Shown here: positions 1-7,495 of the stretch, piece after piece
Layout: each line of letters opens with the position of its first letter
Numbering within the stretch: the stretch's first letter is position 1
From: a virus
Strand: one strand, 5' to 3'
IMG/VR virus record: IMGVR_UViG_3300050821_001428
Coordinates: 80,268-144,267 of that record
Length of the DNA stretch: 64,000 nucleotides
Made by a program: the position numbers and the translations under genes
The notes under the pieces: model-generated
What the model was told of the DNA's origin: nothing
Databases searched by the model: none
The model's input: only the letters and a program-made list of their open reading frames with translations

Positions 1-765
1 TCTTCGCATATCGAAATATAAACTAGCAACAGCGTCCGAAGCGGGGAGAGCAGGACTCATCCAGTAATTCCCGATACCTCCGATATTTACCTGTGAAGCA
101 TTAATATTACTCACCGGGGTAGTTAGCACAACCGATCTATATGGATTATTCAAGAAATCCGTCCCGCTATCTCCCGCTAGACTTAATACCCTGAAATTAC
201 AGGATACGGGTTCGTTATCACTAGATAATGATGTTATCATATTTTGTGAGTATGGTGATGCTTCAAGATTCGTTACGATAAATCCTTGAATACGGTTATC
301 GTATCCGCCGGTTCCTAGATGGAAGAATGGGATATAATCGATATCCGTACACTCTAGCTGTATAATCCAGATATTATTGATCGTGTCTGTAGTCACCGGT
401 ATAGCCTGATCAAATATAATATCGAACCAGACCATACCGCTCTTAGATGCACCCTGGGTAGTGCCACTACCAACCTCGGTTATTTGGGATGTTACATTAC
501 CTACACCAAACACCGGTTGGGTAACGTATCCAATCGTCCAGTTAAAAGCCGCAGTAGTTGTATCTGTGATATGGGTTAATATTTGGAACCCACTAATATC
601 GGGGATACGTTGTTCGGCAGGGTTGGAGCCACGCGCATACCCATCTGGAAGCATGAAAGTTTGGCAAATTACACTGCTATCAGATGCATCCCATACGTGA
701 TCATAACCATAATTATAGTCAATGCTAATGCTAGAGTAGTCTCGACTTATGATATTCACATACAT
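1..765 (-). CDS. Structural (baseplate/fibre-region) protein, partial, runs off left edge
   Basis: An uninterrupted minus-strand frame starts with ATG at 763-765 and stays open to the window edge, giving about 255 residues. The ATG overlaps the TAA of the preceding gene by one base (TAATG), so translational coupling is likely. The N-terminus reads MYVNIISRDYSSISIDY. The rest is rich in Ser, Thr, Gly, Asn and aromatic residues, with alternating hydrophobic positions typical of beta-rich virion proteins. It follows the gpI-like wedge gene, so a baseplate or tail-fibre attachment role is inferred from position. No named domain was recognised. The C-terminus lies outside the window. Confidence 0.8.
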   Translation of the reverse strand, partial: MYVNIISRDYSSISIDYNYGYDHVWDASDSSVICQTFMLPDGYARGSNPAEQRIPDISGFQILTHITDTTTAAFNWTIGYVTQPVFGVGNVTSQITEVGSGTTQGASKSGMVWFDIIFDQAIPVTTDTINNIWIIQLECTDIDYIPFFHLGTGGYDNRIQGFIVTNLEASPYSQNMITSLSSDNEPVSCNFRVLSLAGDSGTDFLNNPYRSVVLTTPVSNINASQVNIGGIGNYWMSPALPASDAVASLYFDMRR

Positions 766-3002
766 TACGCGGCTGAGGTAAATGAAACCCCAAAACTGTT
801 CGCAACACGGCCTATACGCAGGTTTCTAACCTCGATGCTATAAGCCGCCTGATTGCTGCCGATTTGGAAAGGCTCGCCTTGCGATGTGCGGGTAAATCCG
901 ATACGGATATAGCGTGAATAAATCATAGTATCGAGTGCATTAGTAATCGGTAGATACACAATCGTCCATGGATTGGTGTTAGATGCAGAATAAGATAATG
1001 AAGTGACACTTGGCAAGATTGTCGATATCTCTGCATCTATAAACTCTCGACTATTTGGCTGATCTAGAGATTCATAAGCCACTGAAATAGAGTATGGTTT
1101 GTTAGTAGCTTCAAAACATATGAAATTCACTGGTTGTGTAGATCCAAGATCAATCTCAAGATAATCTGTACCGGTTGCCCGTTCATATGAAGACCAGAAA
1201 GGACCGCCAGTCAGCGAGTTGTAATTAACTCCGGGTAAGTTTAAATATGATGTTGGATAAGTATCATTAATCAGTGTCACCAAATCATTTGTCACCGTAG
1301 TTATCAGAGGTTGATTCGGTTGGATAGCCTCAGCATACATGGGCTGATATATCGTTGAGCTATCCTGATACTGGGATAGCATGGGATACAGCAGTTGTTG
1401 TACCTGATTAAATTTGCCTACATGGGTATCATAATATGAAGCCCAAAAGGGCTGAACGGATGCGGCTTGTGGTGTGTTATAATTAGGATCGACAAGCGCA
1501 CCCTCATTATACGCTACGATATCAAGGATATTGTGAAAATTAGTATACTGACTCTGATAGCCGCCAGACAATTGTGGCGCTTCATGCTCTATATCTGGTT
1601 CTATCCAATTGGTTATATTATCGGGGGATGGCCAATTAACAGCCGGGTTACCAGTCACATAAGGTTGTACCGTGACATAAGCCTGATCAGCGAAATAAGA
1701 GCTTGGTGATTGACGTGTGTATAAGCTCTGTCCATCAACGACAGATATTAGAGATGTTTGGGGACGAAGAATATCCACCGCCTCCAACATCAATGCCAGG
1801 TCAGCCTCGGCAAAATTAATCCCTAACCCATCGATATCTGTGCCCGCTATACCTACATCAACAATAGGGGTAGTCGCCGGGGTAAGGCCCGACGATCCGC
1901 TCGTTACATCGGCTATGGTCTTGATAACCAATGACCCAATACTGGTATTAGCAAGTTCCCCGGTAAAGATCACCTGGATAGGTTTATAAGGCAATGGACC
2001 ACCTAGACAAACTACATTTTGTAATCCGCCGATAATAGGCAGTACACCAAGTGCTTCACGTACTGTGTCAGCCGTGGCATTATAAGGGATTGGTGCTGTC
2101 TCAGCGCGACTAATAGATATTCCTCCGGTAAATGTGGCACCGGTTGTGTATACGGGGTTTGTAGTTATAGTGTGACTACCGAGGATAGCTGTGCATGTCC
2201 ACACGTTACTTGGATTACCGCCGTCGATATTTGGGCCATAAAACCAACCATTAGCTGAGAACAATTTGCTATTGGGGACAGTGACCGTACCATCAGCATT
2301 AAATGTCATAGATATTTTGGAGGTTACGAAAGGTGGCCCGATAGGAACAATGATTGTAAATTCCCCACTAGTAGGAATAGTCGAGAACTCAAATGTCTGT
2401 GCTACATTTTGAGGTATATTATTACGAGGTATGAGGACAACTTCATCTAAACTATCAGTAGATCCCAAATAAGGTAAGCGAAGGGGCGCATCTGTGTACT
2501 GATCGACTAATGCCTTGTAATTCTCTATTGCCTCGACGTTCTGCCCTAGTCCCGAGGATGCGGTTAGAGAAATACCTAAAACACTACCACCTGCGCGAAC
2601 CGCCTGAATCCATAAACGGGCGCGGTTGCGGAATGAGGCATCTGCTGCTAGTATTTGCGCCCTTTGTGCCACCGGTAAAAGTTGCGCCTGGGCGTCCCAC
2701 AAGTATGATTCCTCAGTTAGACGCTGAAAACCAAACGCACCTGTATATAAGGCATCTAGATTAGCATCTGTAATATTACCTGCTTCGGTCTGAAGACGTT
2801 CAAGAAAGTATGACTCTTCAAGTAGTCCGGCACCAGCCGGACCTAGCAATGCATACATCAGGATCGATAAATGCGAATCTACAGATTTGTTATAAACCGC
2901 ATCCGGGAAATTACTAAGGAATGTAGAACTATTCGAAGCCCCATTCAGCGCATCGATAAAGAAACTTTGGTCGATTATGTTCGTAAGAATCGGCGCAGAC
3001 AT
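765..3002 (-). CDS. Baseplate/tail structural protein following gpJ-like wedge (gpI-position)
   Basis: The 745-residue protein directly follows the J-like wedge gene, sharing one base with it (ATG at 3000-3002). This is where contractile phages normally encode gpI or a T4 gp7/gp8-like wedge component. Residues 1-170 are mostly helical and Ala/Leu-rich, with phrases such as LLEESYFLERLQTEAG. The middle and C-terminus turn beta-rich. A late stretch (EIDLGSTQPVNFICFEA) resembles a discoidin or galactose-binding jelly-roll core, which would suit carbohydrate contact. Function is inferred from gene order; I did not recognise a specific family. It acts in the virion tail tip. Confidence 0.75.
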   Translation of the reverse strand: MSAPILTNIIDQSFFIDALNGASNSSTFLSNFPDAVYNKSVDSHLSILMYALLGPAGAGLLEESYFLERLQTEAGNITDANLDALYTGAFGFQRLTEESYLWDAQAQLLPVAQRAQILAADASFRNRARLWIQAVRAGGSVLGISLTASSGLGQNVEAIENYKALVDQYTDAPLRLPYLGSTDSLDEVVLIPRNNIPQNVAQTFEFSTIPTSGEFTIIVPIGPPFVTSKISMTFNADGTVTVPNSKLFSANGWFYGPNIDGGNPSNVWTCTAILGSHTITTNPVYTTGATFTGGISISRAETAPIPYNATADTVREALGVLPIIGGLQNVVCLGGPLPYKPIQVIFTGELANTSIGSLVIKTIADVTSGSSGLTPATTPIVDVGIAGTDIDGLGINFAEADLALMLEAVDILRPQTSLISVVDGQSLYTRQSPSSYFADQAYVTVQPYVTGNPAVNWPSPDNITNWIEPDIEHEAPQLSGGYQSQYTNFHNILDIVAYNEGALVDPNYNTPQAASVQPFWASYYDTHVGKFNQVQQLLYPMLSQYQDSSTIYQPMYAEAIQPNQPLITTVTNDLVTLINDTYPTSYLNLPGVNYNSLTGGPFWSSYERATGTDYLEIDLGSTQPVNFICFEATNKPYSISVAYESLDQPNSREFIDAEISTILPSVTSLSYSASNTNPWTIVYLPITNALDTMIYSRYIRIGFTRTSQGEPFQIGSNQAAYSIEVRNLRIGRVANSFGVSFTSAA

Positions 3003-6000
3003 TAGTTGATTACTGGTCTATAAAATGTGTTCTCGGCGCGTGTCTGAGCAATCAAACCTGGCAACGTGTCGCCTGCAACCATACCCATTGGTAAGGCGGG
3101 AAGCTCGTCATCCATTAGAAAGAAATCGGTATTATATAGATATATACCCTGGGAAATAGTATTCAATACAGTAGGTACAACTGGCTGTGGGGGAGTAACA
3201 ACCCCGCCAGTTGTCAATATCCCTGACGGGACTCCACCAGCTATAGTGTTACACCCTGTAAACGTTGTGCTTGTTGTACCTGTATAAGAAATTACAGCGA
3301 TACCATTACCAGTCTCAACATTGATCGTTCCGGTCGTTGGATATGCGGGTGATACGGTAGTAGAGGCAACGTTTAGCACACCGGACCCGGTAAAGGTAGA
3401 TACATCAATATTATTAGATCCGGACGCCACGGTAGTCGCGGGAGTAGCGTAAGTAACCAGATATTGCGTGTATGGATTAAGAGTATCCGGAGATCGATAT
3501 AGCTGTGTGACTGTAACCCCATTTTGATATGGCAATGCAAAACTTTCTATTACCGTGTTGATTGCAGTTTGTATATCCGAAGCTGAGGCCGTGTAAGATA
3601 TAGGATTGGTTGTAAATGTCCCTAGCACGCTATCATTCCATGTTAATCTGTAATTATCGGTTGAACCGAAATTAGCCCCGGTGACCTGGAGGGTAAAGGA
3701 TGCTTTGTTAGCCGATGAGTATGGGGCATAACGGTCTGTTTGAACCCCAGCTAGAGGATTTCCGTTAATATCGGTTTCAATCACTCTAATCTGATTTGGT
3801 GGAGTAGGTAGGTCATTGCTCCAGCGTACATTTTGCACACCAGATACGGCACCAATCTGCTCCAAGATGCTAGATAGCTGTACAATCGTTCCAAAATACT
3901 GATTATTAAGATAATTAGATAAGGTTGACGTGATAGCTGACTGCACACCGGCAGCGCCAGCATTTTGTGCGTACATTAAGGTAACGTCAAATTTGAAATA
4001 ACGTATCTTAGCACCATGCGCCAGCACATCTGTAGTTACAGGAGATTGTGCGTCATAGGTCGCCTGCATATTGATGATATTCGCATCGTTGGAATAATTA
4101 TCTACTTCAATAGGAAGTTTACTCTGACCATAATTCATCACCGTAGATGTGCTATCCCCACCGGGTAGATATCCGGAGTTGTCGATAGGTGGTGTAGTTT
4201 GATTGTCGCCCCAGAATTGATAGGACCATTCAATACCATCCCGGCCTCTAATGCTATTAGCTAACTCATCGATTTCATGGACTAACCAATAATGTACGTC
4301 CAAGAAGAAGGTTGCGCCGTCTGGTCCTGTAATAGAAGCTGGTAAGCTTGTGATAGGGGGATTGAAAAGAGGGGTCCAGTGATTACCAATGTTAGGACGA
4401 CGCTCGGGTTCGCCATCTCTACGGAAATTATCTACATAAAACGGACTAGATGTCGTGTTAGTAAAGATTGCAGTCAGCGGGTTCGTGCTAGATGATGGGG
4501 GCATGAATACGCACGATGTCTGCTGGGGATTAGATCCATTGACGTATACATCAATACAGTTATTAAGATTAATATTTAGATTATTACGTGATGCCGTCGA
4601 GACATAGCGGAATTCAGACTGGATCACTTGGCCAGGGGTAAGGGTCTGCACGGTGATTAGATTATCTGCTGGGTTAACTATTTCTGAATTAGTTACCCAT
4701 TCCCCAGTAGTCGTATCAAATAGTCTTGTGTATTGGCCAGTAGCGACATCAATAACGCTATTGATATTAGTAAACGTGAAATTAGGACGTTCTTCCGTAT
4801 CGGTGGGAATTAGGTAGATCGGGTATCCAACAAATGTCTTAGCTGTTCCACCATACGTCGGGACTGTGTTACAACCCGTAAACTCCGGTGTATACTGACC
4901 GCCACTCGTATTGATATCGATGTTTGTATAAGTGACCGTGTACCAATTAAGATCACTAGCATATAGGTATAAAGATCCTGAGGTTGGGAAACCTGTGGTG
5001 GATTCTACCGGTATTGCGAAATTAGTCCCGTTTAGCGAAATCTCGCCCGTAGAAGGAGGGCCAGCCGCAGTAGTCACATGTTCGCGCAACGCATCTCCTT
5101 GTAGGAGAGGTGGGGTATTATATGTATAATCTACATCCTGTTGGTAGTAGTAGGTGCCCGTACCATTATCAGAAATAAATGTAGGAATAGAAGTGAAAAG
5201 ATTCTTTGCGTACGGAATATCGGATAGTGCCGTGGTCCATAAACCACCGGCACTTGCGCCAGCGGTCATCGCTTGAATATTCCCATTGATCAATTGGATA
5301 GAGCTATTAACAATCCCTGCATCATCGGCGTTAGGGACTTGGATATATTCGATAAATGTAGATTGTTGACCAATACATACAGCTTTGGTAGTAAATGCCC
5401 CTGCAAGAGCTACTGCTAGATATGAACTGGTTGTACCAGATAGGTTGCGCGCCCATGTGTTCTGGAAACGCGATTTAAAGATATCATCATCTTCCGGATC
5501 TAATCCATTTGTAATCGCCGTAGGATTAGATACCGATGAAACTCCTGCGGGGATTGTCCCTACAAACTGATTTAAGGCACCAGCAGGAACGTTTGTCGCA
5601 ACACCAGCGGTAACGGCCTGCACTGGTACAGGGGCGCTAGCGGTTTCGCCTTGGGCAATTGTTCCCGGGGAGGATGTAGAGTATTGTACGGTTGTCGGGC
5701 TATTAGTATTAACACCATTAGCTTGAATTACCAACCCTTGTGAGATAGTAATGTTAGTAGGGGCGGGGGATGGCCGTCTAAACACAACATAACCCTGGGC
5801 GGGCGTAGCCTTCTGGCGTTGCATACCAAAATTAGCTGTAAATTGATCAAGTTGGGAGCCGACCTTTGAGTTAATATTCAAGGCGTTAGATAGCCCCGTC
5901 ATGTTTACTTGGCTAGCGGCAAGCGTCTGGGCTACAGACGAGAACATCTTGTATTCTGGACTTCCAACCGCGCCACTAAAGCTAGGATCAAGCAAGCGGG

Positions 6001-6052
6001 CTTGTACTATCATCTGGTTTAGCCAGTCGTCTGCTGTTAATACGATAGACAT
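3002..6052 (-). CDS. Baseplate wedge protein, gpJ/gp6-like (baseplate J family)
   Basis: The 1016-residue protein has the baseplate J family pattern. There is an N-terminal helical segment, then GYVVFRRPSPAPTNITIS (near residue 85) and a strand ending TNVPAG. The phrase NGLDPEDDDIFKSRFQNTWA (near residue 185) corresponds to the family's 'GGtDpEsDeefr.R' motif. It forms the wedges of the contractile-tail baseplate. It is longer than simple P2 gpJ because of beta-rich insertions. One near the C-terminus (DNA about 3190-3435) closely resembles a segment of the 225-residue protein at 49760-50437. It abuts the gp25-like gene upstream, as in other contractile systems. Confidence 0.88.
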   Translation of the reverse strand: MSIVLTADDWLNQMIVQARLLDPSFSGAVGSPEYKMFSSVAQTLAASQVNMTGLSNALNINSKVGSQLDQFTANFGMQRQKATPAQGYVVFRRPSPAPTNITISQGLVIQANGVNTNSPTTVQYSTSSPGTIAQGETASAPVPVQAVTAGVATNVPAGALNQFVGTIPAGVSSVSNPTAITNGLDPEDDDIFKSRFQNTWARNLSGTTSSYLAVALAGAFTTKAVCIGQQSTFIEYIQVPNADDAGIVNSSIQLINGNIQAMTAGASAGGLWTTALSDIPYAKNLFTSIPTFISDNGTGTYYYQQDVDYTYNTPPLLQGDALREHVTTAAGPPSTGEISLNGTNFAIPVESTTGFPTSGSLYLYASDLNWYTVTYTNIDINTSGGQYTPEFTGCNTVPTYGGTAKTFVGYPIYLIPTDTEERPNFTFTNINSVIDVATGQYTRLFDTTTGEWVTNSEIVNPADNLITVQTLTPGQVIQSEFRYVSTASRNNLNINLNNCIDVYVNGSNPQQTSCVFMPPSSSTNPLTAIFTNTTSSPFYVDNFRRDGEPERRPNIGNHWTPLFNPPITSLPASITGPDGATFFLDVHYWLVHEIDELANSIRGRDGIEWSYQFWGDNQTTPPIDNSGYLPGGDSTSTVMNYGQSKLPIEVDNYSNDANIINMQATYDAQSPVTTDVLAHGAKIRYFKFDVTLMYAQNAGAAGVQSAITSTLSNYLNNQYFGTIVQLSSILEQIGAVSGVQNVRWSNDLPTPPNQIRVIETDINGNPLAGVQTDRYAPYSSANKASFTLQVTGANFGSTDNYRLTWNDSVLGTFTTNPISYTASASDIQTAINTVIESFALPYQNGVTVTQLYRSPDTLNPYTQYLVTYATPATTVASGSNNIDVSTFTGSGVLNVASTTVSPAYPTTGTINVETGNGIAVISYTGTTSTTFTGCNTIAGGVPSGILTTGGVVTPPQPVVPTVLNTISQGIYLYNTDFFLMDDELPALPMGMVAGDTLPGLIAQTRAENTFYRPVIN

Positions 6053-6514
6053 TTAGCCACCCACACTCGATGTTAGTAGTGATGTGCCAGAACCGGTTGT
6101 TAATGTCGCGGTCATATGTACCATTGTTTCTACTTGTTGAATATTAATATTTGAAACACCTAGTAATGCCTCACCAGCGGTCAGTGTGGAAGATCCGTAG
6201 GTCGAGAGATCATTCTGGTTACGTTGAACCTGTAGCATTTGATAGTTCTGACAAATACGTTGAATTTCAGCCTGAATCATAGCGGCTACATCCTGATCGT
6301 TATTACTACCAATTAATCCATGGTAAACATTACCATCGGCATCAATTCCGCCTTCGATGATAGACCCAAAATTAGGATCATTATAATCTGTACCTAGGGG
6401 TTCAAGAATGCAGCAAGACAGGTCTTGCACAAGTTTGTTTGCACCTGTTACGGTATTCAAACCCTTTGGGCCGTAGGAGATATCTCCATTAGATATTGCT
6501 AGTGACCAACTCAT
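6053..6514 (-). CDS. gp25/gpW-like baseplate wedge protein
   Basis: This 153-residue protein lies immediately before the J-like gene, the usual order for gpW/gp25 and gpJ. It has the family features: a short beta start (LAISNGDISYGPKGL), then a segment around KLVQDLSCCILEPLGTDYND. A conserved-looking FGSIIEGG follows, then a helix (DVAAMIQAEIQRICQNYQ) and a beta C-terminus. The length is close to typical gp25-like proteins. It joins wedge to hub and sheath, and in this family nucleates sheath assembly. Assignment rests on pattern and gene order. Confidence 0.78.
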   Translation of the reverse strand: MSWSLAISNGDISYGPKGLNTVTGANKLVQDLSCCILEPLGTDYNDPNFGSIIEGGIDADGNVYHGLIGSNNDQDVAAMIQAEIQRICQNYQMLQVQRNQNDLSTYGSSTLTAGEALLGVSNINIQQVETMVHMTATLTTGSGTSLLTSSVGG

Positions 6515-6544
6515 TCAATGATTACACTTGTGTAGTAGTAAAAA

Positions 6545-7468
6545 TCATGAACCGTGGACAATAAACCAATTGACAACGCTTACCGGAGGTAGAATATTCA
6601 TAGGGGTACTGCTACCCACCGAGGAAGTGATAGCCTCCCCGCCATAATGCGAGACACCGTTTAAGGGAGGTGAGTTGCTATCTCCCCCTAGCCAGATACT
6701 AGTTGTGTCACTACCATGGCTGATATCTAATCCGGTAGTATGCGTGTGGCTCGTTATCTCCGATGTTAGCTGTACATGAGATTGCTCTCCACCCGGGCCA
6801 TATACCGGTTCGTTACCAATATCCCAAGTAGTTCCGTGGTCAGCATCGCTAACACCAGCGCCCAAAGGTACACGTCCGGTAAGTTTAGGCACCCTTAGAC
6901 CACTTCCAGATTTATACGCCGGGTGAATATTAGCGAATAGATTAGGGTAATCTGTCTCGGCGTTAGGGTAGAACTGTCCATCGCATAATAGGGCACCTGG
7001 GTAAGTAGCCGTCGCAGCCGGGACTAACGCCCCTGGTCTAATTGGCATCAATTGTGTAACAACACCCGCATGAGAGTAAGCTAGATTTTCTCCGTTAAAA
7101 AATATCTCAAAGTCAACATTGTTGTTATCGGCGTCGGGGATACTACCAACGACCGCCACCTTACCCGTGTCTGAGTTTAGAACTAAATCACCTTGGTCGT
7201 AATCTGTAAAGGAATTCGCCGCAGCCGTCTGCTGGGGAAATAATCCATCCAAATACCAAGACCCGTTATATTGAATAACCATCCATGTTTCCCCAACCAC
7301 CGGCCAACGAAAAGCAGGGGAGATATTATATAAACAAATCTGGATGGCTTTACCGGATTTGATAGCGCCTTCGATGATAGGCGCGGGCGCTCCGATTGAC
7401 GTTGTAGCATTAGGATCAACCGTGGTTATTACGCATGTGTATCTAATTGTACCCGATTGTATAGCCAT
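6545..7468 (-). CDS. Tail spike/collar protein: OB-like N-terminus plus Phage Tail Collar domain
   Basis: Residues about 1-80 end in GETWMVIQYNGSWYLDG, resembling the OB-fold start of gpV/gp5-like spike proteins. Residues about 155-305 carry the Phage Tail Collar pattern. This is ALLCDGQFYPNAETDYPNLF, then VPKLTGRVPLGAG, then a GGEQSHVQLTSEITSHTHTT His-rich segment, ending NILPPVSVVNWFIVHGS. The 307-residue protein would therefore be a short central spike or receptor-contacting fibre. It lies between the hub/lysin gene and the gp25-like gene, the position of gpV in P2-like tails. A fusion of spike base and collar tip in one chain is the best reading. Confidence 0.82.
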   Translation of the reverse strand: MAIQSGTIRYTCVITTVDPNATTSIGAPAPIIEGAIKSGKAIQICLYNISPAFRWPVVGETWMVIQYNGSWYLDGLFPQQTAAANSFTDYDQGDLVLNSDTGKVAVVGSIPDADNNNVDFEIFFNGENLAYSHAGVVTQLMPIRPGALVPAATATYPGALLCDGQFYPNAETDYPNLFANIHPAYKSGSGLRVPKLTGRVPLGAGVSDADHGTTWDIGNEPVYGPGGEQSHVQLTSEITSHTHTTGLDISHGSDTTSIWLGGDSNSPPLNGVSHYGGEAITSSVGSSTPMNILPPVSVVNWFIVHGS

Positions 7469-7495
7469 ACTAATTATGTTACTGATCCGTAGATT

